Part shown: positions 34,552-44,120 of the stretch, one piece after another | How positions within the stretch are numbered: the stretch's first letter is position 1 | Layout: each line of letters begins with the position of its first letter | Source of the DNA: SW132 sp038150125 | GTDB taxonomy: Bacteria > Bacteroidota > Rhodothermia > Balneolales > Balneolaceae | DNA length: 64,000 nucleotides | Assembly (NCBI RefSeq): GCF_038150125.1 | Contig: NZ_JBBVMF010000012.1 | Span: 1 to 64,000, forward strand | Direction of reading: 5' to 3' | Program-made: the position numbers and the translations under genes | The notes under the pieces: model-generated | What the model was told of the DNA's origin: nothing | What the model saw: the letters and a program-made list of their open reading frames with translations, nothing else | Databases searched by the model: none

Positions 34552-36378
34552 ATGGAGATTAAAAAAATAAGCCTTTTTGTTGTCTTAGCTATCTTCTTGC
34601 TGAGTTGTAATGTCAGGCAATCCTCTGTCTCACAGATTCAGCAATGGCATCCTTATACCATTTCATTTGAAGGTCCTGCAACCTCAGAAGATAGTTCTGA
34701 AAACCCCTTTATGCAGTATTTACTGCTGGTTGAATTTGAGCACGAAGAGATGACAAAAGTAATTCGCGGTTTTTACGCCGCCGATGGTAACGCCGCCGAA
34801 ACCAGTGCGGATTCAGGTTCAGTTTGGCAGGTTAGTTTCAATCCTGACCAAATTGGCGAATGGACGTATAATGCCTCACTCTTTAGAGGTGACAGCATAG
34901 CCATATCACAAAATATTGAATCAGCTGAGCAAATCGCACTTTCAAACAGCAAAGGTACATTTAAAGTTATCCCTTCTCAGGAACCATCCCCGGATTTCAG
35001 GGCTCAGGGAAGAATTATTGCAGAAAACGGATTCTTCAAATTTGAAAATTCCGATAACTATTTTTTGAAGGCCGGAGCTGATAGTCCGGAAAACTTTCTG
35101 GCTTATGAGGACTTCGACAATACCTACCGGATGGAAGCTCTAAACAAAGAGGGTGAAGCCCAGACAACAGGAGAAATCCATCGTTATGAACCCCATGTAC
35201 AGGATTGGAATCCCGGCGACCCGACGTGGCAAAATGGAAAAGGAAAGGCAATTATTGGCGCGACCAACTACCTGGCTTCAAAAGGAATGAATGTGGTTTA
35301 CTTTCTTACGCTGAATATAAAAGGTGATGGAAAGGATGTATGGATGTACCGAAGCACCGATGATTTTTCCCGGTTTGATGTGAGTAAATTGGCACAATGG
35401 GAAATTCTGTTTCAGCATATGCAATCGAAAGGAATTATGCTGCATATTGTATTGCAGGAGACCGAGAACGAAACCATGCTGGATGGTGGCGATATGGGTC
35501 CTTTGAGGAAGTTGTACTTTCAGGAACTGATCGCCCGGTTTGGGCATCACAATGCTTTGGTCTGGAATTTAGGAGAAGAAAATGGGCCTGCTCCCTGGGT
35601 TGAAACCGGAGCGCAAACCGATGCTCAAAGAAAAGCAGCAGCCAGATTTTTTAAAGAGAATGACCCGTATAATCATCCGGTTGTCATCCACACACTGCCG
35701 AACGAAGATTTGCGGGCACCGGTCTTAGCCCCTTTGCTTGGTTTTCCCTACCTGGATGGCATTTCGCTTCAGCATTACGAGCGCGAGAGTGCTGCGGAGG
35801 TAGTGCAAAATCTTAAGGAAAAGTCAATTGATGCCGGACATGAATGGCTTGTAACGATGGATGAAATCGGGATGTGGCATACAGGTGCCAAAGTAGACGC
35901 GGCCGATCCCAACCATCCCAGCCTTACTCATTTAGTGCTGTGGGGAACATTATTATCGGGGGCTGCAGGTGTGGAGTGGTACTTTGGAGCCAACAGCCCG
36001 CATAACGATCTGACATCCGAAGATTGGAGACAACGTGACCAATTATGGGAGATAACCAATCATGCAAAACTGTTTTTTGAGGAGCATCTCAACTATTGGG
36101 AAATGGAACCCAATCATGGATTAATAAATAAAACCAAAAGTTTTTGTTTGGCTAAACACAATGAGATCTATGCGGCGTATATCCCAAACTATTCCGAAAC
36201 AACCGTAGACTTGAGTAAGGCGACCGGCGACTTCGATATTTTTTGGTACGACCCTTTAAAGGGAGGTACACTGCGAACCGGTTCGGTAGAACGGATCCAG
36301 GGAGGAAGTATGCAAAACCTCGGTCTCCCTCCAACAGAGAATAAAAAAGACTGGGTAGTGCTCATTCGCAAAAGCTGA
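34552..36378 (+). CDS. DUF5060-type glycoside hydrolase-like lipoprotein
   Basis: A 608-residue lipoprotein (MEIKKISLFVVLAIFLLSC, lipidated Cys ~19). Residues ~30-150 match a DUF5060-type beta-sandwich (WHPYTISFEGP; QVSFNPDQIGEWTYNA). Residues ~165-520 are a TIM-barrel-like domain with candidate catalytic acids in NLGEEN (~342) and DEIGMW (~437), as in GH-A clan relatives. The C-terminal ~85 residues resemble the collagen-binding or beta-sandwich domain found in this family. It likely acts on plant or algal polysaccharide outside the cell. The neighbouring glucokinase, peptidase and sugar porter suggest a carbohydrate-use region. Confidence 0.75.
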   Translation: MEIKKISLFVVLAIFLLSCNVRQSSVSQIQQWHPYTISFEGPATSEDSSENPFMQYLLLVEFEHEEMTKVIRGFYAADGNAAETSADSGSVWQVSFNPDQIGEWTYNASLFRGDSIAISQNIESAEQIALSNSKGTFKVIPSQEPSPDFRAQGRIIAENGFFKFENSDNYFLKAGADSPENFLAYEDFDNTYRMEALNKEGEAQTTGEIHRYEPHVQDWNPGDPTWQNGKGKAIIGATNYLASKGMNVVYFLTLNIKGDGKDVWMYRSTDDFSRFDVSKLAQWEILFQHMQSKGIMLHIVLQETENETMLDGGDMGPLRKLYFQELIARFGHHNALVWNLGEENGPAPWVETGAQTDAQRKAAARFFKENDPYNHPVVIHTLPNEDLRAPVLAPLLGFPYLDGISLQHYERESAAEVVQNLKEKSIDAGHEWLVTMDEIGMWHTGAKVDAADPNHPSLTHLVLWGTLLSGAAGVEWYFGANSPHNDLTSEDWRQRDQLWEITNHAKLFFEEHLNYWEMEPNHGLINKTKSFCLAKHNEIYAAYIPNYSETTVDLSKATGDFDIFWYDPLKGGTLRTGSVERIQGGSMQNLGLPPTENKKDWVVLIRKS

Positions 36379-36631
36379 TGGAACAGGGGCCTCGCGTTGC
36401 GAGGTGGTTATTGGTTGTTTGGTTAATTCGTGTATTGGTTGTTCGTTATCGGGAAAGGGTTTGAGCTAAAAAAATAACGATCAATTTTCGCTTCGAGCTT
36501 CTCCAATTAGTTGAGAAGTGATATTTTACTTTTCAGGTCTCCCGTCTCACGACTCACTACTTAAAAACATCCAGCAAACCGCCCAAATGAAACTTGAAAA
36601 TAGAGCATGCATCAAAAATAAGATTTCTTTA

Positions 36632-37420
36632 CTACGAACTATGCTTAGATGAAGCAGCAAGCGCAGCCCCGATAATACCCGCGTGGTTTCGGTTTTTGGC
36701 AGGAATTACGTCTGTATCAAGGTTAAGATAGGGTTTGAACTTACTAAATTTTTTACTGACCCCGCCGCCAATAATGATCGAATCAGGCCAGAGGAGGAGT
36801 TCAATAACCTGAAGGTATTCATTCACACGGCCGCCCCACTCTTCCCAGCTCAAATCTTGTTTTTTGCGAATAGAATTTGCCGCGTAATCCTCGGCCGGCA
36901 TATTGTGAAGAGGGATATGACCCAATTCCGTGTTCGGTACTAAATGCTGGTTATGAAACAGAGCGGTTCCAATTCCTGTGCCGAATGCGGCCATGACGAT
37001 CGTGCCGTATCGATTCTTTCCCGCTCCAAATGTAACCTCCGCACAACCGGCAGCATCTACATCATTTACAAGATGGGTAGGGCAGCCTGTTTCTTTTTCT
37101 ATCTGTTCAGACGCATTTACACCAATCCAGGAGTTGTCGATATTCGAAGCTGTCTTTACAATTTCATTCTTAACCGCAGCCGGAAAACCGCATCCAACAG
37201 CTGCTTTCCAGTCAAAATGGTTAATAACGGCTTCAATGGTTTTGATCATTGTTGCAGGAGTGGCCGGCTTAGGAGTGGGGATTCGGTATCGTTCGGTTAT
37301 CAGTTTGCCTTTTTGGGTATCTACTACAGCTCCTTTAATTCCCGATCCGCCTACATCAATTCCTAATATTTCCTTAGTTGATAATAATAAAGAACCATTG
37401 GAATTAGAAGAGTTTATCAT
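36632..37420 (-). CDS. ppgK: ROK-family kinase, polyphosphate glucokinase-like
   Basis: A 262-residue sugar kinase. It has the phosphate-1 motif ILGIDVGGSGIKGAVVD (~20), the catalytic aspartate in LVNDVDAAG (~125), AAFGTGIGTALF (~148) and NTELGHIPL (~165). The stretch SIRKKQDLSWEEWGGRVNEYL (split here as SIRKKQDLSWEEW and GGRVNEYL) is typical of polyphosphate-dependent glucokinases. The expected reaction is glucose to glucose-6-phosphate using polyphosphate or ATP. The zinc-binding cysteines of ROK repressors are missing, consistent with a kinase. It faces the S9 peptidase gene across a 120-bp divergent promoter region. Confidence 0.82.
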   Translation of the reverse strand: MINSSNSNGSLLLSTKEILGIDVGGSGIKGAVVDTQKGKLITERYRIPTPKPATPATMIKTIEAVINHFDWKAAVGCGFPAAVKNEIVKTASNIDNSWIGVNASEQIEKETGCPTHLVNDVDAAGCAEVTFGAGKNRYGTIVMAAFGTGIGTALFHNQHLVPNTELGHIPLHNMPAEDYAANSIRKKQDLSWEEWGGRVNEYLQVIELLLWPDSIIIGGGVSKKFSKFKPYLNLDTDVIPAKNRNHAGIIGAALAASSKHSS

Positions 37421-37540
37421 AAAACAACCTGTGTAAATTTTTCCGCATAATAGAAAAATCGGGCTATATTGCTTCGAGTTTGTGATCTACTCAACAAAAG
37501 CTGAAAATTCTCACTGACAGATTTCATTACCGAAATAACC

Positions 37541-39595
37541 ATGAATTATTTGAAACAACCTTTTCTCCTTTTCTGGACAATTGCTCTCATTCTTATTTCA
37601 CTACCTTTTCTGACATCTGCACAGGATAAACCCGCATTCAGCGCACTTGATGTGTTTGATCTGCAGTGGGTGGAGGATCCACAGATTTCTCCTGATGGAG
37701 ATCATATTGTTTATTCAAGGAGAGGGTTTGATATCATGACCGACTCCCGGACATCGTCACTTTGGATAATCAACAGTGATGGCAGCGGACACCGCAAGCT
37801 AACCAGCAGAAGTGAGGGAGAAGGAAATGCCATTTGGTCTCCGGACGGCGATCGCCTCGCGTTCAGCAGTTCAGACGAAGAACACGGCAGTGAAATATTT
37901 ATCCACTGGTTGGAGAGTGGCGTCACTGCTCGCGTAACTCAGCTTGAGAACGGGCCCGGAGGCATGGCCTGGTCACCGGATGGCAGCCAATTGGCGTTCA
38001 CAATGAAAGTGGAAGAGAGCAACCCTGTACTTGTTACAGGGCCGGAAAAACCTGACGGGGCAGAATGGGCTCCTTCACCGAGAGTTACGACACGATTGAA
38101 CTATGAGCAGGATGGATCAGGATATATCTCTCCGGGATACCGCCACATTTTTACCGTTTCCGCTGATGGTGGCGCCGTTCAGCAAGTTACCTCGGGAGAT
38201 TTTAATCACGGTACTCCGGTATGGGCTCCTGAAGGTGATCGAATCTATTTTTCAGCAAATAGAAATGAGGATCACGATCAGGCGAGCGGCTATCGTAACT
38301 CAGAGATCTACTCTGTTGACCTGGAAAGTCGCACCATAACGGCGCTGACGGATAGATTTGGCCCGGATAGTGGGGTGGTCGTCTCGCCAGATGGAGAGAC
38401 AATCGCTTATTTGGGATTCAATGACCGTATTCAAACCTACCAGATCAATCATATCTACCTGATGAATGCTGATGGATCTGATAAACGAATGGTTGAAACC
38501 AACCTGGATCGCAGCCCTGAGATGTTGAGCTGGAAAGCTGACGGCAGCGGACTCTATTTCATGTATGATGATGAAGGAGTTACCAAAGTTGCCGAAACTG
38601 ATCTGAGAGGAAACATCACACAGCTTGCTGAAAATTTGGGTGGTACGGCAATAGGCCGGCCATATGGCGGCGGGTCATACTCTGCATCAGATAACGGAGT
38701 GCTGGCAATGAACCTGACCAGTCCCGAGCATCCCGCAGAGCTCGGTGTGCTATCTGAGAATGGAAATGTTCGTCAGATCACAAATCTAAATGCCGGCCTT
38801 CTGGATAATCGCATGCTCGGGCAGGTAGAAGATATTCGGTATACCTCATCTGTAGATAACATTGATCTCCAGGGATGGCTGGTATATCCACCAGATTACG
38901 ACGAAGAGCGAACCTACCCATTGCTCGTTGAAATTCACGGAGGCCCCATCTCTAATTATGGCCCTCGATTTTCACCCGAGGTACAGCTCTATGCAAGTGA
39001 GGGTTATGTTGTCTTTTATCCAAATATGAGGGGGAGCACCAGCTATGGAGAAGAGTTTGGCAACCTGCTCTATCATGACTATCCGGGCGATGATTACCAG
39101 GATATTATGGATGGCGTGGATTTGTTAATTGAGAAAGATATTACGACTGAAGACAGTCTTTACGTGACTGGTGGAAGTGCGGGAGGAATTATGACCGCGT
39201 GGATTATAGGCAAGAACAATCGGTTTGAGTCTGCGGCGGTTGTGAAGCCGGTTATGAACTGGATTAGCAAAACCCTCGTAGCTGATAACTACTATGGATA
39301 TGCTGAATATCGCTATCCCGGTCAGCCTTGGGAAGAGTTTGAAACCTACTGGGAATATTCACCGGTATCGTTGGTGGGAAATATAGAAACGCCCACGCTT
39401 GTGATGGTTGGAACTGAGGATCTTCGTACACCGCTGTCAGAAGCCAAGCAGCTGTATGGCGCGCTGAAAATCAGGCAGATTGATACAGCCCTGGTCGAGA
39501 TACCGGGAGCAAGCCATTTTATAGCCAGCCGGCCAAGTCAGCTAATCACAAAAGTGAATCATGTACTGGCTTGGTTTGATAAATATCGGAAGTAG
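37541..39595 (+). CDS. S9-family serine peptidase with TolB-like propeller
   Basis: A 684-residue exported peptidase (signal MNYLKQPFLLFWTIALILISLPFLTSAQ). Residues ~40-420 form a PD40 propeller with SPDG repeats (ISPDGDHIVYSR, WSPDGDRLAFSS). The C-terminal ~250 residues are the S9 alpha/beta-hydrolase: LLVEIHGGP, the nucleophile in VTGGSAGGIMTAW (Ser ~546), the acid in GTEDLRTPLSEA (Asp ~627), and the base in GASHF (His ~658). It resembles acylaminoacyl-peptidase or DPP-type enzymes and is probably periplasmic, trimming peptides. Confidence 0.9.
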   Translation: MNYLKQPFLLFWTIALILISLPFLTSAQDKPAFSALDVFDLQWVEDPQISPDGDHIVYSRRGFDIMTDSRTSSLWIINSDGSGHRKLTSRSEGEGNAIWSPDGDRLAFSSSDEEHGSEIFIHWLESGVTARVTQLENGPGGMAWSPDGSQLAFTMKVEESNPVLVTGPEKPDGAEWAPSPRVTTRLNYEQDGSGYISPGYRHIFTVSADGGAVQQVTSGDFNHGTPVWAPEGDRIYFSANRNEDHDQASGYRNSEIYSVDLESRTITALTDRFGPDSGVVVSPDGETIAYLGFNDRIQTYQINHIYLMNADGSDKRMVETNLDRSPEMLSWKADGSGLYFMYDDEGVTKVAETDLRGNITQLAENLGGTAIGRPYGGGSYSASDNGVLAMNLTSPEHPAELGVLSENGNVRQITNLNAGLLDNRMLGQVEDIRYTSSVDNIDLQGWLVYPPDYDEERTYPLLVEIHGGPISNYGPRFSPEVQLYASEGYVVFYPNMRGSTSYGEEFGNLLYHDYPGDDYQDIMDGVDLLIEKDITTEDSLYVTGGSAGGIMTAWIIGKNNRFESAAVVKPVMNWISKTLVADNYYGYAEYRYPGQPWEEFETYWEYSPVSLVGNIETPTLVMVGTEDLRTPLSEAKQLYGALKIRQIDTALVEIPGASHFIASRPSQLITKVNHVLAWFDKYRK

Positions 39596-39821
39596 TGGCA
39601 GATGGTAGAAGAATAATAGCAGATAGACATGAGTTGTACATGACAGCGTCTGCAGGTCCTGTCAGCGTCTCTGTTTTGCTTAGTAGATGGTAAAAGTCAA
39701 AAGTAGATGGATCAAATAAAAACCGCCTAAATTTCTCAAGGCTATCTACTATCGAATTTCGATTATTGTCGAATTTAATATAATCGTATTTATATAGAGG
39801 GAAGTACTGGGCATAGTTACC

Positions 39822-39908
39822 GTGATCACCATTATCCTGTTTGCCAGGTTAGGCGTTCGTTTGCTTGTCAGATATTATGAGACAGTCAAAGAGAAAAAAC
39901 AGCAATAA
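39822..39908 (+). CDS. Possible 28-residue membrane peptide
   Basis: From a GTG the frame encodes MITIILFARLGVRLLVRYYE and ends KEKKQQ: one hydrophobic helix and a basic tail. No Shine-Dalgarno is visible. It lies in the 365-bp gap 39596-39960, which is otherwise empty. It may be the end of a lost gene. Confidence 0.2.
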   Translation: MITIILFARLGVRLLVRYYETVKEKKQQ

Positions 39909-39960
39909 GCCCTGAAATTTGATCGTCTATATCTGTAGTTTCACCCATAACAGGAATAAA

Positions 39961-41517
39961 TTATTTTGCCAGGTAAATCTCGAGTTCCTCAAGTGATTTC
40001 CCTTTTGTTTCCGGGACTACTGTGATAATGAAGATCAAACCGGCTACCGCAAACAGGCCATAAATCAGGAATGTGATTGAACTCCCAAAATTGGCAAGCT
40101 CCCATGGAAACACAAGCTGCACTCCAAAGCTGACGGCCGAATTGATGAGTCCCACAAATGAGATTGCTAGCCCGCGAATATAGTTCGGGAAGATCTCAGA
40201 GAAAAGGACCCACATGATGGGGCCAAGTGAGATAGCAAATGATGCGACAAATCCAAGGATACAGATCAAAATAAGCGTTGCGTTAATATCAGCTGCTGCC
40301 GTTATTAACTGAGATTCATATGCTGCAGCTACACCCTCTCCCAAATTTTCCGAGAGTGCCTGTTTGAATGACAGGTCATTATCGTACACAACGCCGACCA
40401 TCGGGCTTAGCTGCTGCTGATTGATTTCTGCAGGAAGCTCAGTCATAGTTTCTTGTTGCAGTGAATACGTTGCACTGCTAAATGCAAATGATAGAACCAG
40501 CATGCAGAGCGCTATTCCTCCCACACCGCCTATCAACAATGGTTTGCGGCCCAATCTATCGATAAAAAGGATCGCGAGCACGGTAAATACAAGATTGGTA
40601 AGTCCAACTAATATTGCCTGAACAAAAGAGGCGTCAGTACCAATGCCGGTCTGTTCGAAGATAATGGGAGCATAGAAAAAGACGGCGTTTATTCCGGTGA
40701 TCTGTTGCAAAACTCCAATCACAACACCGACTAAAAGCACCAGCTTGAGAGCTGGCTTGAATAGATCCCGCAGCTTACGTTTTTCCTGATCTTTCTCTTT
40801 TTCAAAACTTTCTTTCACAAGCTTATAAACGTCGCCAGCCTTTTTTCTGCCGTTTACCTTGGTGAAAACGTCCATGGCCTCGTCATCTCTTTCCTTCATC
40901 ATCAACCATCGAGGACTGTTGGGTACAAAGAATAGCCCGATAAAGTAGACGACTGCGGGAAGAGCTTCTAATCCGAGCATCCAGCGCCAATTGTAGGTGT
41001 CGAACTGAAGTGCCTGGGCCCACTCCATATCCGATTGTCCCAGCTGAAGTATCATATAGTTGGTGAAAAATGCGACCGAGATGCCCAGTACAATATTAAG
41101 CTGGTTGATGGATACCAGGCTTCCCCTGATTTTAGTTGGGGCAATTTCTGCGATGTACATCGGGGCGACAATCAATGAAGCTCCAACACCTAAACCGCCA
41201 ATCATGCGAGCCACAACTAAAAACCAAAATGATGGAGCAATAGCGGACCCGATTGCAGATATCGAATAGAGAATCGCTGCAAGCGTAAGCACCCGTTTTC
41301 GGCTGATACGATCGCTGAGAGGTCCGGAAACCATCATAGCAAGTGTGGCGCTAAGGGTAAGTGACGCAACGGCCCAGCCCAGCTGAATTTTAGTAAGCTC
41401 AAATTCAAGTTCTATAAATCGATTCACTCCCGAAATGACGGATGCGTCAAACCCCATCAAAAAACCACCGAGTGCCACAACAAGCGATACTACATAGACA
41501 TATTTTTTCTGACTCAT
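39961..41517 (-). CDS. Sugar porter-family MFS transporter
   Basis: A 518-residue, 12-helix permease. It has the sugar-porter signatures GGFLMGFDASVISG (helix 1), the loop-2 motif GPLSDRISRKRVL, PMYIAEIAPTKIRG (after helix 4), GVLQQITGINAVFFYAP (helix 7), the loop-8 motif DRLGRKPLL, and PETKGKSLEELE at the C-terminus. It probably imports a hexose or related sugar by proton symport. A longer periplasmic loop (~340-390) between helices 9 and 10 is unusual for the family. It lies beside the S9 peptidase and glucokinase genes. Confidence 0.9.
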   Translation of the reverse strand: MSQKKYVYVVSLVVALGGFLMGFDASVISGVNRFIELEFELTKIQLGWAVASLTLSATLAMMVSGPLSDRISRKRVLTLAAILYSISAIGSAIAPSFWFLVVARMIGGLGVGASLIVAPMYIAEIAPTKIRGSLVSINQLNIVLGISVAFFTNYMILQLGQSDMEWAQALQFDTYNWRWMLGLEALPAVVYFIGLFFVPNSPRWLMMKERDDEAMDVFTKVNGRKKAGDVYKLVKESFEKEKDQEKRKLRDLFKPALKLVLLVGVVIGVLQQITGINAVFFYAPIIFEQTGIGTDASFVQAILVGLTNLVFTVLAILFIDRLGRKPLLIGGVGGIALCMLVLSFAFSSATYSLQQETMTELPAEINQQQLSPMVGVVYDNDLSFKQALSENLGEGVAAAYESQLITAAADINATLILICILGFVASFAISLGPIMWVLFSEIFPNYIRGLAISFVGLINSAVSFGVQLVFPWELANFGSSITFLIYGLFAVAGLIFIITVVPETKGKSLEELEIYLAK

Positions 41518-41712
41518 AGAACCTGTGTTTTTTTCTTCTCTTTAGAGCATTTCAACAGTTCCTAATGTATGTGAAAATTTTGAAGGACGATAAAAAAATA
41601 TGGAGCCCGGAATCTCATCAGAATGATTCTGCCGTGTTATAGTGTTTAGTGAAGGTGTTAGTAATGTTGATATCAAACATTTAAAACTCCATAAAAAGGC
41701 GTAGTTTCTGAT

Positions 41713-42735
41713 ATGAGTGTAGAAGTATCCATCAAAGAAGCTTTAGAGATTCAAAAGCCTATCATCGATGTCCGATCTCCGGGCGAGTTTGAAAGCGGAC
41801 ATATTCCCGGCGCTGTTAATATCCCACTTTTTTCAGACAAGGAGCGGGCACATGTTGGAACCATTTATAAACAGAAGTCTCGGGAAGAGGCAACCCAGCT
41901 GGGCTATAAATATGTAAAGCCAAAACTTGAATCATTTCTCAGCCGGTCCGGAAATGCGTCTCCTGACGGCAAAGTGACGGTTCACTGCTGGCGCGGGGGA
42001 ATGAGGAGCAAGGCGTTTGCAGAGCATCTGTCAGATTACGGGTTTGAACGAGTACGTACTATAACCGGTGGCTACAAAGCGTACCGGAATCATGTACTGG
42101 ATGAACTTGGGCGGCCTTTTACTCTAAATGTTCTCGGCGGATATACCGGCAGCGGCAAAACATATATGCTACATGAATTGGAGAATTTGGGGGAACAGAT
42201 TGTGGATCTCGAAGGACTTGCCAATCACAAAGGGTCAGCCTTTGGTGGTATTGGCCAGGGTGCACAGCCTACTGTTGAACAATTTGAAAACAATCTCTAT
42301 CACGAGATCTCAAAACTCGACAGGGGAAAACCAATCTGGGTTGAAGATGAAAGCCATAACATCGGGTCAGTTAAAATTCCGATGCCGTTTTACAACCAGA
42401 TGCGTCAGGCGAGGCTTTACTTTATGGATATTCCAAAAGAGGAGAGGGCAAAGCATTTAGTGACGGAATATGCCAAGTGCGATAGTAAAAAACTGGCCGG
42501 ATCCATTCATCGCATTTCGAGACGGCTGGGCGGGCTGCGGGAAAAAAATGCGATCGACTATTTAGAAAATGGAAACTATTACAAAACGGCCTTAATCACG
42601 CTGGCTTACTACGATAAATTCTACCTGAAGAGCATGGAAAGGCGCGACAATATTGATGTAAATCGCACGTCTCTTCCGACTGTTGATCACAAACAAAATG
42701 CACTAACTATTTTAAACATAGCCAGACAACAATGA
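41713..42735 (+). CDS. mnmH: tRNA 2-selenouridine synthase
   Basis: A 340-residue MnmH (SelU/YbbB). The N-terminal rhodanese domain carries the active Cys92 in HCWRGGMRS and the entry motif IIDVRSPGEFESGHIPGA. The C-terminal P-loop domain has GGYTGSGKT (~142-150) and VEDESHNIG. It replaces sulfur with selenium in 2-thiouridine of tRNA wobble positions via a geranylated intermediate. Its stop overlaps the start of selD by 4 bp, so the selenophosphate donor is made from the same message. The 2-thiouridine substrate is made by mnmA, also in this window. Confidence 0.93.
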   Translation: MSVEVSIKEALEIQKPIIDVRSPGEFESGHIPGAVNIPLFSDKERAHVGTIYKQKSREEATQLGYKYVKPKLESFLSRSGNASPDGKVTVHCWRGGMRSKAFAEHLSDYGFERVRTITGGYKAYRNHVLDELGRPFTLNVLGGYTGSGKTYMLHELENLGEQIVDLEGLANHKGSAFGGIGQGAQPTVEQFENNLYHEISKLDRGKPIWVEDESHNIGSVKIPMPFYNQMRQARLYFMDIPKEERAKHLVTEYAKCDSKKLAGSIHRISRRLGGLREKNAIDYLENGNYYKTALITLAYYDKFYLKSMERRDNIDVNRTSLPTVDHKQNALTILNIARQQ

Positions 42736-43763
42736 ATGATGTGAAACTAACTCAGTATAGCCACGGTGCAGGCTGCGGGTGCAAAATATCCCCGGCCATT
42801 TTATCAAAAATGCTGGTGACCGCACAACCTGATACAGATGATAAGCGTCTTCTTGTTGGAAACAGGAGCAGGGATGATGCGGCCGTCTATGATTTGGGTG
42901 ACGGCACAGCGATCATCAGCACCACTGATTTCTTCATGCCCATAGTAGATGATCCGTTCACGTTTGGTAAAATTGCGGCTACGAATGCCATCAGCGATGT
43001 GTACGCGATGGGCGGTAATCCCATGCTGGCAATTGCTATACTGGGCTGGCCGATTGATAAGCTGCCGCCGGAGGTTGCCAGTGAGGTGCTTGAAGGTGCC
43101 AGAGCTACCTGCACCGAGGCTGGTATTTCGCTGGCAGGGGGACACAGTATCGACAGTCCTGAGCCTATCTTCGGACTGGCGGTTACGGGCCGTGTGCCGC
43201 TGAAAAAGCTGAAACGGAATGATACGGCAACTGCCGGATGCCGGCTCTATTTAACAAAACCACTGGGTGTGGGGATTTTTTCCACCGCCCAAAAACAGGG
43301 TAAACTACTGGATGAGCACGCCACCATTGCTCCTGACTCCATGACGATTTTGAACCGTATCGGAACCGAACTGGCATCGATTGACGGTATAAAAGCGATG
43401 ACTGATGTGACCGGGTTTGGGCTAATGGGTCATTTGACTGAAATGTGCGAAGGAAGCGGGCTATCTGCTGAGATTGTGCTGGATAACATGCCAGTGTTTG
43501 AGAATGTAACTCACTACATCACTCAAAACTGTATCCCTGGCGGCACTCATCGAAACTGGGATAGTTACGGTAGTGGAGTCAGACTAAAAAACGAATCAGA
43601 TAAATTAATACTCTGCGATCCTCAAACCAGCGGTGGCCTTCTGATAGCTGTTGAAGAGGAATCGGCCGATGAGGTTGAGGAATTATTGAAATCTCATAAG
43701 GTAGACCCGGCCTCCTTTGGGCATCTTTTACCTCAAACAGATGTTTTGATCCGGGTTGTGTAA
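42732..43763 (+). CDS. selD: Selenide, water dikinase (selenophosphate synthetase)
   Basis: A 343-residue SelD, making selenophosphate from selenide and ATP. It begins LTQYSHGAGCGCKIS, matching the E. coli enzyme closely. The catalytic cysteine is Cys15 and the lysine Lys18, so the Cys form, not a selenocysteine one. The family motifs STTDFFMPIVDDPFTFG and GGHSIDSPEPIFG follow, as do TDVTGFGLMGHL and CDPQTSGGLL. It is coupled to mnmH by a 4-bp overlap. No selA or selB is seen here, so its visible purpose is tRNA selenation. Confidence 0.95.
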   Translation: MNDVKLTQYSHGAGCGCKISPAILSKMLVTAQPDTDDKRLLVGNRSRDDAAVYDLGDGTAIISTTDFFMPIVDDPFTFGKIAATNAISDVYAMGGNPMLAIAILGWPIDKLPPEVASEVLEGARATCTEAGISLAGGHSIDSPEPIFGLAVTGRVPLKKLKRNDTATAGCRLYLTKPLGVGIFSTAQKQGKLLDEHATIAPDSMTILNRIGTELASIDGIKAMTDVTGFGLMGHLTEMCEGSGLSAEIVLDNMPVFENVTHYITQNCIPGGTHRNWDSYGSGVRLKNESDKLILCDPQTSGGLLIAVEEESADEVEELLKSHKVDPASFGHLLPQTDVLIRVV

Positions 43764-43819
43764 AAAAGACAGTAACGATAAACCAGATTCAAGACTACTT
43801 CTACTTTAATTTTTTGCTT

Positions 43820-44059
43820 ATGGATTGTCCAACGGGTAAAAATGTATTCACCACAAAATTCCTTGCTGAAACGGCTCTGATTGATATTCATATCCATCGA
43901 AACTTTCCGCCGGATCAGGGCCCGCAAAATGTTTACAAGTGTGAATTTTGTGGAGGCTGGCACCTGACCAGTAAATCTCTGAATCGAAATGAACGCCTGC
44001 AGGAGATGATAGATTCTGGAGAGATGCAGCGAAAGCAGCAGGCGAGGCAGTGGGAGTGA
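43820..44059 (+). CDS. Small protein with CxxC zinc motif (79 residues)
   Basis: Start chosen at ATG 43820 (MDCPTGKNVF); a TTG 6 bp upstream is possible. The sequence contains NVYKCEFCGGWHLTSK, a zinc-knuckle-like pair (with Cys near residue 3), and a charged helical C-terminus (RNERLQEMIDSGEMQRKQQ). CEFCGGWHLT-type peptides occur in phage and Bacteroidota genomes without known role. It follows selD by 56 bp on the same strand. Confidence 0.55.
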   Translation: MDCPTGKNVFTTKFLAETALIDIHIHRNFPPDQGPQNVYKCEFCGGWHLTSKSLNRNERLQEMIDSGEMQRKQQARQWE

Positions 44060-44120
44060 ATCTGCAGCACAGTATCGGAAGTTGCCATATTCAATAATTT
44101 TGCAACAATTTTACGTTAAA

